Shown piece after piece: positions 8,113-17,178 of a DNA stretch of 42,820 nucleotides. Under the pieces are notes generated by a model. The model saw nothing but the letters and a program-made list of their open reading frames with translations. It made no database searches and was not told where the DNA came from. The DNA is taken from positions 1 to 42,820 of the forward strand of contig CAZYYM010000021.1 in assembly GCA_964651385.1 (NCBI GenBank), in the 5' to 3' direction. The DNA comes from GCA-001735895 sp964651385 (GTDB taxonomy: Bacteria > Pseudomonadota > Gammaproteobacteria > GCA-001735895). Both the position numbers and the translations under genes were made by a program. The first letter of the stretch is position 1, and every line of letters starts with the position of its first letter.

Positions 8113-9129
8113 TCAATACCCCAGCCTGGGTCGCACTACATTCATCAAAGGTTCATCGTCCTGGTAACGACGCATATTCTCAAAGAATAGGTCGAGTGTT
8201 ATCGGGACATAATTATCGCCATCGTCAGCGGATACATGCGGGGTAACGATGAAGTTGGGGGTGTCCCACAAGGGTGAATCAGCGGGTAGCGGTTCATCGT
8301 CAAATACATCAATAACAGCGCCCGATATATGTCCACTTTTAAGCAGATCTGAAAGCGCCAGATAATCCATCACCGACGAACGGCCAACATTGATGATGCC
8401 AACCCCGGGTTTCAGTCTTTGAAGACGTTCTCGATTAAACAGGCCATTGGTTTCCGGCGTTGAAGGCGTTGAAATAAAAATAGTGTCCATGCGTGGCAAT
8501 ACATTGTCGAGCTGGTCCATGGATACCATTTGGTCCACATATTCATGCGGCTTTCCGTGACGGCTAACACCGATGATACGCACTGGTAACTTGCTCAATT
8601 GTTTTGCTGCACCGCCACCGATACTGCCGACGCCGATCAAGCCGACAGTCTTGCCCTCGATCGGTGTTGAGAACAATGATTCCCAGCGCCTTTCACGCTG
8701 GTTAGATAAAATAGCCGGCATTTTGTTGTGCAGCATGAGCACTGACATGAGGGCGAACTCGCCCGCCTTATCAGCGTGTGCGCCTTTGTTATTAGTAATA
8801 GTCACGCCCTCGGGTACCCAGTCCATCGGGCACAGGTGTTCGACACCGGCTCCAATGATGTGAATCCATTTTAAATTCGGTGCGACTTCGGCGAGATTTT
8901 CGGTGGGCAGGTTCCATGTCAACAGTACTTCGGCGGTCTTCATCGACTCGGCAAAGTTATCTGTATCCCAGTCTACTAATACTTCAATACAATTTGATAG
9001 CTCGGCATATTTTACAGCCGCAGTCTGGTATTTCTCCTCGGATATAGTGAATATCGGTTCGCTCTCCGGTGTCGACGGAAAGGTATCCGGTCCCGCATGG
9101 TTGTTTTTAATATGAAGCTTTATAGTCAT
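8113..9129 (-). CDS. D-2-hydroxyacid dehydrogenase
   Basis: An NAD(P)-dependent oxidoreductase of 338 residues that interconverts 2-oxoacids and D-2-hydroxyacids, of the glyoxylate/hydroxypyruvate reductase type. The Rossmann motif is GLIGVGSIGGGAAKQL. The catalytic Arg lies in NVGRSSVMD, the Glu in VFDDEPLPADSPLW and the His in TPHVSADD. The C-terminal helix (FFENMRRYQDDEPLMNVV) is standard. The gene sits one base downstream of the Rieske oxygenase gene, which implies one transcript. It may oxidise or reduce a hydroxyacid produced by that oxygenase; the actual substrate is unknown. Confidence 0.88.
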   Translation of the reverse strand: MTIKLHIKNNHAGPDTFPSTPESEPIFTISEEKYQTAAVKYAELSNCIEVLVDWDTDNFAESMKTAEVLLTWNLPTENLAEVAPNLKWIHIIGAGVEHLCPMDWVPEGVTITNNKGAHADKAGEFALMSVLMLHNKMPAILSNQRERRWESLFSTPIEGKTVGLIGVGSIGGGAAKQLSKLPVRIIGVSRHGKPHEYVDQMVSMDQLDNVLPRMDTIFISTPSTPETNGLFNRERLQRLKPGVGIINVGRSSVMDYLALSDLLKSGHISGAVIDVFDDEPLPADSPLWDTPNFIVTPHVSADDGDNYVPITLDLFFENMRRYQDDEPLMNVVRPRLGY

Positions 9130-9130
9130 A

Positions 9131-10480
9131 TTATTGCTGAGCAGCCTCTAATTGTTTTAACGCTTGAATGACATGCTGATCGCGTTCTTCACCGGCAAGC
9201 CCGTCGGCGTCAAACTGAATATTCATCACCGCTTCACCGATAGACTTTAATAGTTGGCTATCGTCTCCGCCATTTTGTGGCACCCTTAAAACAGTATCGC
9301 CGCCATAAGTCGGCACCGGGTTAGGCCAGATATCCTGTGTATGCCCGGGTTTAATCCCGTTTTGTAAATTCCTGCAAAGCTTACGCAGTTTCCTGCGGTA
9401 TTGAATGATGCCAAAATCACTCGGCGCCAGGTGCTCGAATTTTTGATCGGCAATTCGACCCATGCCCTCGACTGCTTCAGCATCCCCCGGAAAGCGTTGC
9501 CGTTGCTCGTACGGTCGATTCAATAATTCGCCCTGCTCGATCAATTCGGGACCCTCGGGCGTGTTGAATTCCTGCGGGTCGGCGCGGTCGCCGAAAACGG
9601 CCCAGGCGAAGGCCGTCGTGTTTTCATCATCAGTCGGCACCACCCATCGTGCAAAAGCGGTTCGCCCGTAATATATCGGTTTCGTGCCGTCGGCCGAAAA
9701 CGCCGCGCCCGCCTGGGTGTAATTGGGTAAAACCAGTTCATTTACACGCACCCAGATATTGTCGCCGACCCGACGTGTATTACTACCAAGAAAACTCATT
9801 TCGCGTTGATAGAATGCCAACTCACCCAATTCAGCCATACCTTCGGAAAACTGCGGGCGACTCATTCGCGAATGCAAATAGCTCGTGTGAATCGGGTCGA
9901 GAATCGCGTCGAGCACCTGGATCCAGTTACAGACGTAATCGGCACGATACGGCACTAATGTCTGATCGGCAATTTCCAGCGTATCGTAAATCGGAAAATC
10001 GGGCATCTCTTCAATCGGACCGAGATAAGCAAAAATCAGACCCCTGTACTCGCGCACGGGGTAAGCGCCCAACGTCGTTTTCTTCTTTATAATGTCGACC
10101 GTACCTTCGGGCTGACCGGGAATTTCGAGCACGGTACCGTCAACATCGAACAACCAGCCATGGTAACAGCAACGAATGCCTCGCTCATCGCACATACCGA
10201 ATTCCATTGAAGCGCGACGGTGAGGGCATTGACGGTGCACCAACCCGTAGCGATCAGATTTGTCCCTGAACAACACAAGATCTTCGCCCATCACCCGGAC
10301 CAAACGCGGCAGGTCTTCGACTTCTGATGTCAATGCAATCGGCTGCCAATAGCGGCGCAGGTACTCGCCACAGGCGGTGCCACAACCCGTGCGTACCAGT
10401 AGTTCATCACTGCCGCCGCGATGCGGTTGCTGGTAGCCGCTATAGGCCGTCTGCCTTGTCTGTACTGTCTGCCCACTCAT
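9131..10480 (-). CDS. Rieske non-heme iron oxygenase, large (alpha) subunit
   Basis: A ring-hydroxylating or demethylating oxygenase subunit of 449 residues. The N-terminal Rieske [2Fe-2S] domain has the ligands C85-x-H87 (QCPHR) and C104-x-x-H107 (CCYHG). The catalytic domain has the mononuclear iron motif DPIHTSYLHS with Asp 195, His 198 and His 203. The layout resembles the phthalate-dioxygenase-like group, which lacks a small subunit. No reductase or ferredoxin gene lies beside it, so electrons must come from elsewhere. Neighbours are a D-hydroxyacid dehydrogenase and an alpha/beta hydrolase, forming a small catabolic cassette for an unknown aromatic or N-/O-methyl compound. Confidence 0.9.
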   Translation of the reverse strand: MSGQTVQTRQTAYSGYQQPHRGGSDELLVRTGCGTACGEYLRRYWQPIALTSEVEDLPRLVRVMGEDLVLFRDKSDRYGLVHRQCPHRRASMEFGMCDERGIRCCYHGWLFDVDGTVLEIPGQPEGTVDIIKKKTTLGAYPVREYRGLIFAYLGPIEEMPDFPIYDTLEIADQTLVPYRADYVCNWIQVLDAILDPIHTSYLHSRMSRPQFSEGMAELGELAFYQREMSFLGSNTRRVGDNIWVRVNELVLPNYTQAGAAFSADGTKPIYYGRTAFARWVVPTDDENTTAFAWAVFGDRADPQEFNTPEGPELIEQGELLNRPYEQRQRFPGDAEAVEGMGRIADQKFEHLAPSDFGIIQYRRKLRKLCRNLQNGIKPGHTQDIWPNPVPTYGGDTVLRVPQNGGDDSQLLKSIGEAVMNIQFDADGLAGEERDQHVIQALKQLEAAQQ

Positions 10481-10576
10481 AATCTACACCATCGGTTACC
10501 TAAAACCCGTCAGAGTTTGTCAGATATTGAATCTCAGGGCGGAGTGATATTAATTCAATTTTGGTGTTAGATAAAT

Positions 10577-11329
10577 TCACATCAAAAAATCCGACAGAAT
10601 CATATTAAACATCCCAGGCTTTTCCAGATGCGCATTGTGCGCACATCCAGGCATGACCGCTAGATAGCTATCATCGATACCCTGCCACAATGCCTGCGGT
10701 TGCGACCAGCCGTAGGATCTGTCCCTGTCACCCCATAACACCAGCGTCGGAGCCTTGATTGAGGCCAGCGCTCCGCTGGCGTCCCACTTTTCCCAGGCAT
10801 CCAGGCTGGAAAGTGCAGCCTGGAAGGTCGCCTGTTTACCCACCTGCTCGCAAAGCGAAAATCCAGCGGCATTTTCACCATTGACAAACCAGGTCGCGGC
10901 GATACGTTTTGCCGTGGCTTCGAGACCGTCAGTCCGTAAACGTCGACGTGAGTCATCGAGTGTTTCAAAACGATCCGGCAGCACGCCGACCGGCCCGGTG
11001 CCATAGCAGACTAGTTTCCGAATCCGGGACGGTTGCATGATCACCATTTGCTGCACGACCATCCCACCCATCGAGTGACCCAATAAATAAAAATCATCGA
11101 CACCGAGTGAATCCAGCAGATCGAATACCTGTTGAGCGCATTGCGGTATCGAGCCGGGTGCTTCAAGTTCGGCACTTTGCCCGAAACCGGCCAGGTCTGG
11201 AGCGATTACATCGAACTGACTTTTAAAATAGTCGATCTGATGCCGCCACATTTCAGAGCTTCCGAAGTAGCCATGCTGCAGAATCAGAGGATAGCCCTCA
11301 CCGTCTCTTGAGTATTTTAATAATGCCAT
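10577..11329 (-). CDS. Alpha/beta hydrolase
   Basis: A 250-residue serine hydrolase. The oxyanion region is LQHGYFGS and the nucleophile elbow is LGHSMGGM with Ser 86. The acid is in LWGDRDRS (Asp 201 or 203) and the His in PGCAHNAHLEKP (His 231 likely). Overall it resembles meta-cleavage product hydrolases and 3-oxoadipate enol-lactonases, but no substrate can be assigned. It is transcribed away from a LysR-type gene and lies 96 bp upstream of the Rieske oxygenase on the same strand, so it probably belongs to the same pathway. Confidence 0.85.
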   Translation of the reverse strand: MALLKYSRDGEGYPLILQHGYFGSSEMWRHQIDYFKSQFDVIAPDLAGFGQSAELEAPGSIPQCAQQVFDLLDSLGVDDFYLLGHSMGGMVVQQMVIMQPSRIRKLVCYGTGPVGVLPDRFETLDDSRRRLRTDGLEATAKRIAATWFVNGENAAGFSLCEQVGKQATFQAALSSLDAWEKWDASGALASIKAPTLVLWGDRDRSYGWSQPQALWQGIDDSYLAVMPGCAHNAHLEKPGMFNMILSDFLM

Positions 11330-11422
11330 GCCTGTTTTCTGCCCCTGGTAATTGTGATAATGATTGTTTGAACTATTTTATTCCACGAATAAACTGACTG
11401 TAAGATTATTTGACATCAGAAC

Positions 11423-12316
11423 ATGAACCGACGCAACCTGCCATTTAACGCTTTGCGCGCTTTCGAGGCCGCTGCTCGAAACGCCAGTGTATCGGGAGCC
11501 GCAAGTGAATTATCGGTAACACATAGTGCGATCAGCCACCAGTTGAAACAGCTGGAGCAAGTGCTGGGTATTAAACTACTTCACCGAACCAATCGCGGCA
11601 TAAAAACCACTAGCGAAGGTGATACGCTATTATCGGTATTGCTGGAAAGTTTTAACCGTATTTCGACAACCCTGGATGACCTTCAAAATCACAAGCAAAA
11701 AGAGGCCATTCATGTTACCTGTACACCGTCGTTCGCGTCAAAATGGCTAGTCCCCAGGCTCGCTGACTGGTATGCGAGGGAAGATGCCAGCCGAATACAT
11801 TTACAGCCCAATCTGAATTATCTCGATTTCAAGTTGCACCATATCGATATTGCCATTCGTTGTGGCATCCCGCCCTGGGAAAAACTCGAGCACGAATTAT
11901 TAGTACCCATACGTCTGGTGCCGGTCTGCAGTCCGGAATATCTGAACCGCATTGAACGACCTGAAAATCCCGAAAATCTTCTGGCCTGTGATTTTATACA
12001 TGCCGATGTTGGTGGTCACGGTATCGGTGAAGAATGGTGTGACTGGTTAACCGGCTGTGGGTTGGAGTGTCCGAAAATAATCGACGGTTTATCTTTTCAC
12101 GACCCCGCATTAGCCATGTAAGCGGCTGCCGATGGCTTAGGGCTGGCAATCGGTTACCAGGAATTAATCAAGTCTGATCTGGTGAAAGGGAAACTGGTGA
12201 CTGTATTCGACCAGGCAGTAAAACATTCCTGTTCATATTATCTTGTTTATAAAAAATCGAACCTGGAAAAGAAGACATTAATGGCTTTCAGAAACTGGTT
12301 GATCGAAGGAGTTTAA
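11423..12316 (+). pseudogene. LysR-family regulator (GcvA-like) interrupted by one stop codon
   Basis: The frame encodes 232 residues, stops at TAA (12119-12121), then continues open in the same frame to a TAA at 12314-12316, for a total of 297 codons, a normal GcvA-like length. The N-terminus is a standard LysR helix-turn-helix (LRAFEAAARNASVSGAA, then SHQLKQLEQVLG). The effector domain runs across the stop: FHDPALAM, stop, AAADGLGLAIGYQEL. Family members usually have Gln at the stop position (LALQAAADG), so CAA to TAA is the likely change. The lost C-terminus contains part of the effector domain. It is divergent from the alpha/beta hydrolase gene and was presumably the regulator of the Rieske cassette. 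Stop readthrough or sequencing error cannot be excluded. Confidence 0.85.
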
Positions 12317-12388
12317 TAAACGTCGCTCCAGGATAGAGCTATACTTTTCCAGCGATCGCGCAAACATTAGCCAGGGCAGGATTTACTA

Positions 12389-12526
12389 GTGGTTTGCCAC
12401 CCTGCCACTACGCTGGGGGCAATCGCCTGGCTGGCCGAAAACAGACCTTTCTGCGGCTGCAACACTGGCTATTATACCATCGGCCGTATTCGCAATGCTA
12501 TTGACAAGCCCTTATTGGTTGATTGA
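12389..12526 (+). other. Unassigned 45-codon open frame in a 181-bp gap
   Basis: The space between the broken LysR gene and the convergent GGDEF/EAL gene holds one frame that reads like protein: from a GTG at 12389, VVCHPATTLG, AIAWLAENRP, FCGCNTGYYT, IGRIRNAIDK. It includes a Cys-Gly-Cys cluster. It overlaps the 3' end of the GGDEF/EAL gene by about 29 bp and has no clear ribosome site. It may be a remnant of a decayed gene or simply chance. I cannot name a family. Confidence 0.2.
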
Positions 12527-14501
12527 GCAATTCACTCAATGGCTGTGGTTTACCAAGGCCATAGCCCTGACCATAATCGATACCCATCTCTACTAACTTC
12601 TGTCGGATTTCATCATTTTCGACAAACTCGGCGATGGTTTTCATGCCCATGACGTGACCAATATCATTAATCGATTTAACCATTGCACGGTCAATCGGGT
12701 CTTCGACGATATTTTTCACAAACATACCGTCGATTTTCAGACAGTCGACTTTCAGATTCTTTAAATAACCAAATGAAGATAATCCACTACCGAAATCGTC
12801 CAATGCAAAACGGCAGCCCAATTCCCTGAGATTCGATATAAAATGAGTCGCTGTTCTGAAATTTGATATAGCCAGCGTTTCAGTTATTTCAAAGCAGATT
12901 TTGCTGGGATCGATTTCAGAACTATTCAGTTGCTCGACAATAAATTCCAGAAAACCACGATTTGTCAGGGACGGGCCGGATAAATTGATCGCAACATAAT
13001 GAATCTGTTCGACGAAGCCTGGATTCTCAACCAGTAACTTGAATACATTCTTGATCACCCAGGCGTCCAGAATTTCCACCAGGTTATATCGTTCGGCTGC
13101 CGGTAGAAATGTGCCGGGTGGAATGATTCTTCCATCTTTACCAATCATTCGAATGAGTAATTCGTAGTGATATCCACAACTATTGTCAAGCGGCAGGATA
13201 GGCTGAGCGTATAAACAGAAACGGTCTTCCTCCAATGCCTCATGGATACGGGCTACCCATTTCATTTCACCTTGACGCAAGACCAGGCCGGTATCTTCTG
13301 AATTATAGACTTGAATACGATGACGACCTGCCTCCTTGGCCATATAACACGCAGCATCCGCCTGTTTCATTAATTCGGTAAAATCAGAAGCGGAAACATC
13401 AATAGCGACAAGGCCGATACTGACACCAACACGAAAGCTCTTGCCTTCCCATATAAATTGTAAATCTTGTATAGCATGCTGAAAATCGTTGGTTGCAGAC
13501 AAGGCTTCAGTTTGAGTGCAGTTTTCCATCAGTATCGCAAACTCGTCTCCCCCGAGTCTGGCTATAGTATCGCTGTCTTTTACGACATCTCTTAAGATAT
13601 CGCTAATCTGGCGCAACATTTCATCGCCTGCGACATGACCACAGGTATCATTGACGACTTTGAACTGATCAAGATCCATGAAGCACAGGGCGTGCCTGCC
13701 CTTATATTTGGGGATGCTGGCAATTAGTCGCTCGGTTCGTCGCTCAAATTCCTGGCGGTTAATAAGACCGGTTAAAGTGTCATGACTGGTATGGTAGTGA
13801 ATCTGTTCCCTGTTAATAGAAGCATCCTCTATTCGCGCGGCTCTAATATTATCGAGGCGCCGAGAATTCATAATGAGCAATGTGAATAAAACGGACACGC
13901 TGGCTAGTACGCCAAAGAGTATTTCCCACTGCAAACGCTCCTTCTGAGCTACAAACTCGTTCACATCCGAATACACCTCAAATACCGCCTCTAGCTCCCC
14001 CGAGATTGGATTATTGACCGGGATATAAGACGAAACAGCATTCAAATCACTTCGTATCCCTTCAAGCGAGTAAAACTGATTTCTAAAAATAATTTCGCTC
14101 TCTATGGTACCGTCCCTGGCGCTGAGAAAACCGCTACTACCGCTTTTATCCTGGTTAATTTGCGAGAGATCAGTCGAATAAATAGTCAGCCCTTCAAGGT
14201 TATAAATCTTCACCTTTAGTAACTTCGAACCAAGCATCAACTGTTTTACTTCAGCATCCAGTCGCTGGATTTCTGGATGCTCACTGTCAAAATCGCGATT
14301 TTCGCGGGTATCGATATCGACCAGTCCCCTGTATTCAGGCCAGATTGCCTTTGACAGGACCTCAGTCAGCACAACATTAGATCGGGTTTCCTGATCAATC
14401 AGGGATGAAAGGAAAATCTGTCGAAACAGGATCATCAGACAAGCAATAGAAACAATACCTATTGTACTTGCGATGATGAGATATCGATTTGATTTAAACA
14501 T
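12498..14501 (-). CDS. Membrane-bound diguanylate cyclase/phosphodiesterase (GGDEF-EAL)
   Basis: A 667-residue c-di-GMP enzyme. Transmembrane helices at about 8-30 and 192-212 flank a periplasmic sensor region of about 160 residues. A GGDEF domain (about 235-400) has an intact RLGGDEF active site (317-321). An EAL domain (about 412-660) has YELLIRM (Glu 447), CFEITET, LDDFGSGLSSFGYL and LKIDGMFV. The position of the product-inhibition site (normally RxxD, five residues before GGDEF) reads KDSD, so feedback inhibition may be weak. Both catalytic domains look active, and the net direction cannot be predicted. No operon partner is visible. Confidence 0.93.
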   Translation of the reverse strand: MFKSNRYLIIASTIGIVSIACLMILFRQIFLSSLIDQETRSNVVLTEVLSKAIWPEYRGLVDIDTRENRDFDSEHPEIQRLDAEVKQLMLGSKLLKVKIYNLEGLTIYSTDLSQINQDKSGSSGFLSARDGTIESEIIFRNQFYSLEGIRSDLNAVSSYIPVNNPISGELEAVFEVYSDVNEFVAQKERLQWEILFGVLASVSVLFTLLIMNSRRLDNIRAARIEDASINREQIHYHTSHDTLTGLINRQEFERRTERLIASIPKYKGRHALCFMDLDQFKVVNDTCGHVAGDEMLRQISDILRDVVKDSDTIARLGGDEFAILMENCTQTEALSATNDFQHAIQDLQFIWEGKSFRVGVSIGLVAIDVSASDFTELMKQADAACYMAKEAGRHRIQVYNSEDTGLVLRQGEMKWVARIHEALEEDRFCLYAQPILPLDNSCGYHYELLIRMIGKDGRIIPPGTFLPAAERYNLVEILDAWVIKNVFKLLVENPGFVEQIHYVAINLSGPSLTNRGFLEFIVEQLNSSEIDPSKICFEITETLAISNFRTATHFISNLRELGCRFALDDFGSGLSSFGYLKNLKVDCLKIDGMFVKNIVEDPIDRAMVKSINDIGHVMGMKTIAEFVENDEIRQKLVEMGIDYGQGYGLGKPQPLSELLNQPIRACQ

Positions 14502-14836
14502 TATTTTTTAAGCTCGATATCCTTTATACGATAATAGTATTCGTTTCTATACTTCATGGCGTAATGGACCTTTAAGACCACCTGATTCTAGTGTGACTGC
14601 CGGGTAGGTGATCCATAATAATTGTAGCGCAATTTGCAAAAAGATTTCCGCTAACGGTTATTGAGTGTTTATTACCGGTCAGCGCCGGTATCAGGTCAGT
14701 GGGATTTGATATAAGGGCTGCAAAACCTGATTTTTTCCCGGCAAGCCGGTGATAGACATTTCCAATTTAAAAAAATTAACCTATAGTAACAATCAGGCTC
14801 CGCACCCAAAGTATCTGATAGCGAAAAAGAGATCAT
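14502..14836. other. Intergenic region, 335 bp
   Basis: Divergent space between the GGDEF/EAL gene and the lipoprotein gene. I see no convincing gene. It contains a short dyad at 14673-14690 (TACCGG, six bases, CCGGTA) and a TATAGT at 14782-14787 that could be a -10 for the lipoprotein gene, but no good -35. The frame at 14749-14955 is a shadow of the lipoprotein gene. Confidence 0.4.
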
Positions 14837-15400
14837 ATGAAACCAATATCGGCCGGCATTTGTATAATTTTAATATTTTTTATCACAGGCTGCGTTGCCA
14901 CTGGCGGTACCAACCCAGCGGAAAAACGCCAGGCGATTCTTTCTATGAAAAATAAAGTACTAGCCGACCTCTACAAGTTGAAACCCGACGTTAAAGCGCA
15001 GATCACCAACGCACCGGGTTACGCCGTATTCAGCAACACGAATGTCAATATCGTATTAGCCAGTTTTGGTGGTGGCTATGGTGTTGTTAGAAACAATAAA
15101 CGTTCAAAATACACTTACATGAAAATGGGCGAGATAGGCTTTGGTCTGGGTCTTGGCGCTAAAGATTTCCGCCTGGTATTTATATTTCATAGTATCGAGA
15201 GTATGCGGCGTTTTATCGACAGTGGCTGGGCATTCGGCGCCCAGGCTGATGCAGCGGCCAAAGCCAGTGATAAAGGTGTGGCAGTTGGTGGTGAACTCAC
15301 GGTGGATAATATGACAATATATCAATTAACAGAAACCGGCCTCGCACTACAGGCGACGGTTAAAGGAACCAAATACTGGAAAGATGAGGCATTAAATTAA
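14837..15400 (+). CDS. YSC84-like lipoprotein
   Basis: A 187-residue exported lipoprotein. The signal peptide ends in the lipobox FITGC with Cys 19. The mature part starts with a Lys/Arg-rich helix and continues as a Gly-rich domain (APGYAVFSN, ASFGGGYGVV, IGFGLGLGAKDFRLVF, GWAFGAQADAAAKASDKG). This is the SYLF/YSC84 fold, a domain named for lipid binding in eukaryotes and of unknown role in bacterial lipoproteins. Residue 20 is Val rather than Asp, so outer-membrane sorting is expected. It stands alone, with no operon partner. Confidence 0.8.
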   Translation: MKPISAGICIILIFFITGCVATGGTNPAEKRQAILSMKNKVLADLYKLKPDVKAQITNAPGYAVFSNTNVNIVLASFGGGYGVVRNNKRSKYTYMKMGEIGFGLGLGAKDFRLVFIFHSIESMRRFIDSGWAFGAQADAAAKASDKGVAVGGELTVDNMTIYQLTETGLALQATVKGTKYWKDEALN

Positions 15401-15479
15401 TTATTTTGCCTGGAAAAATCATCAGATATCGGCATTTTGGGCAGATACTGACAAGTGATTAAGAACAAAACCAACGACA

Positions 15480-15863
15480 ATGCGCCACTATAAACTCAAC
15501 AGCATTGAAGAAAATCTGGAACCTTGGCCATTCGAAAGGGAAGGCTCTCGCTATAAAATAATTAGTGGTAACCCAAAGGCCTCGGGGCGGCTCGATATCG
15601 GTAGCAGTGACGGTCAACATCGCATGGGTATCTGGTGCTGTACAGCGGGCGCATTCACCTGTACGGAAGTTGGCGACGAGCTGCAAACCATTATCCGGGG
15701 CCATTTAACACTGACGCGCGAAGATGGTGAATCGCTGTCCTGTGGGCCCGGTGACAGCATTTTCACGCGCAAAGGCGAACGCTTAACCTGGGATATTAAA
15801 GAAGATGTTACCAAAGTATTTTTCACCTATAATTCTGGCGGTGAAATCGACCAGTGGCAGTAG
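15480..15863 (+). CDS. Cupin protein (DUF861-like)
   Basis: A small single-domain cupin of 127 residues. It has the pattern GIWCCTAGAFTCTEVGDELQ then TREDGESLSCGPGDSIFTRKG, typical of DUF861 proteins, whose best-known relative is (S)-ureidoglycine aminohydrolase. The family His/Glu metal ligands are not all obvious (Glu 59-62 region). The 3' end overlaps the next gene by 10 bp. It is the first gene of an operon with an FAD oxidoreductase, an amidotransferase and a methyltransferase remnant. Similar cupin/FAD-oxidoreductase pairs occur in polyamine and amino-compound catabolism, so a role there is inferred. Confidence 0.75.
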   Translation: MRHYKLNSIEENLEPWPFEREGSRYKIISGNPKASGRLDIGSSDGQHRMGIWCCTAGAFTCTEVGDELQTIIRGHLTLTREDGESLSCGPGDSIFTRKGERLTWDIKEDVTKVFFTYNSGGEIDQWQ

Positions 15864-17176
15864 GCAATTTAAACACAAACCAGGCCATCAACGATCAAAC
15901 CTGTGGCTGGGTGCATACGACCTCTCCCGCACCCCAATTCCCCTGTTTAGAAAGTAACAAGCAAGCCGACTGGGTGATCATCGGTGCCGGTTTTACCGGT
16001 CTTGCAGCCGCTTACCGGATAGCCGAACTCAACCCCAACGACTCCATTATACTGCTCGATGCCGAGCAGGCCGGTAAGGGTGCGAGTTCGAGAAATTCAG
16101 GCTATATCGTCGATATTACCTTGAACGACGGTGGCTCCAGTCTCGCCGACGAACAAACACAACTGGCCAAAAACAGTTTGAATAGGTCCGGTTTGAATTT
16201 ATTACGTCAACGTGTTGTACAACACAATATTCAATGCGACTGGGATGAATCGGGAAAATTTCATTGTGCAGCCGACAGACGAAATATTCCAAAGTTGAGA
16301 CGGTTCGAAAAATTTCTCGAAAGGGCCGGCCTCGAGTTTCAGGTTTGGTCAAATGACCGCTTACACGAGCGTTTGGGTACCACTTATTACCAACACGCTG
16401 TTCAGACAGCATCGGGGGTATTGGTCAACCCGGCCGCTCTGGTGAACGGCTTAATCGAAAACCTGCCAGGTTCGGTTCAACTTTACGAATTTTCGCCGGT
16501 ATTAAAGATAGAACAGGGCGAATCTATTCGCCTAACAACACCCAAAGCCACAATAAGCGCGAACCAGGTTATTATCGCCGTGAATGCGTCAATGCCGAAA
16601 AACGGTTTTAAGGCTAATCGAGTGTTTCCGCTGACATTGACCGCCAGTCTAACCAGGCCGCTAAACGATGCCGAATATGAAACAATTGGTAAACCGAAAC
16701 CCTGGGGCGTTTTATCCGCAAGCTCGATGGGTGCAACCGTCAGGCTCACCAATGATCGCCGGATATTGGTTCGCAATACAGTGGAATGGTGGCCAGCCAT
16801 GGCGATGACCCAAACTGAACTCGAAAAGAGACGGCGACGCAATCTGTTCGGCCTCAGGAAGCGGTTTCGCCAATTGCCTGAACTCGATTTCGAATATAGC
16901 TGGTCGGGCAATGTTTGTATCAGCCGCAATTCCAAACCGGTATTTGAGCAAAACAGAAATCTGTTTATTGCAGGATGCTATAATGCCGGCGGTATCGCTA
17001 TGGGCAGCCTGTTCGGTAAATTGATTGTCGATTACGCGCTGGACAGGCAATCGGAAGAACTGACACGAGTGCTCGATCAGGAAAATCCAACGTTGCTTCC
17101 ACCTCGACCGTTATTCGATATAGGACTGCAGGCAAGGCTGGCATTCAATCGTTTCAGGGGGCGAGCTGAGGCATAA
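15854..17176 (+). CDS. FAD-dependent amine/amino-acid oxidoreductase (DAO family, PuuB-like)
   Basis: A 440-residue flavoprotein of the D-amino-acid-oxidase superfamily. After an N-terminal extension rich in Trp and Pro (CGWVHTTSPAP) comes the FAD-binding motif VIIGAGFTGLAAAYRI (GxGxxG at 44-49), then LLDAEQAGKGASSRNSG, the segment where related enzymes carry the flavin-contact His or Ser. The C-terminal FAD motif is IAGCYNAGGIAMGSLFGKL. The architecture resembles gamma-glutamylputrescine oxidase. The downstream glutamine-amidotransferase-type gene, two bases away, supports a PuuB/PuuD-like idea, but no glutamylputrescine synthetase gene is present, so the substrate remains open. Confidence 0.85.
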   Translation: MAVGNLNTNQAINDQTCGWVHTTSPAPQFPCLESNKQADWVIIGAGFTGLAAAYRIAELNPNDSIILLDAEQAGKGASSRNSGYIVDITLNDGGSSLADEQTQLAKNSLNRSGLNLLRQRVVQHNIQCDWDESGKFHCAADRRNIPKLRRFEKFLERAGLEFQVWSNDRLHERLGTTYYQHAVQTASGVLVNPAALVNGLIENLPGSVQLYEFSPVLKIEQGESIRLTTPKATISANQVIIAVNASMPKNGFKANRVFPLTLTASLTRPLNDAEYETIGKPKPWGVLSASSMGATVRLTNDRRILVRNTVEWWPAMAMTQTELEKRRRRNLFGLRKRFRQLPELDFEYSWSGNVCISRNSKPVFEQNRNLFIAGCYNAGGIAMGSLFGKLIVDYALDRQSEELTRVLDQENPTLLPPRPLFDIGLQARLAFNRFRGRAEA

Positions 17177-17178
17177 TT

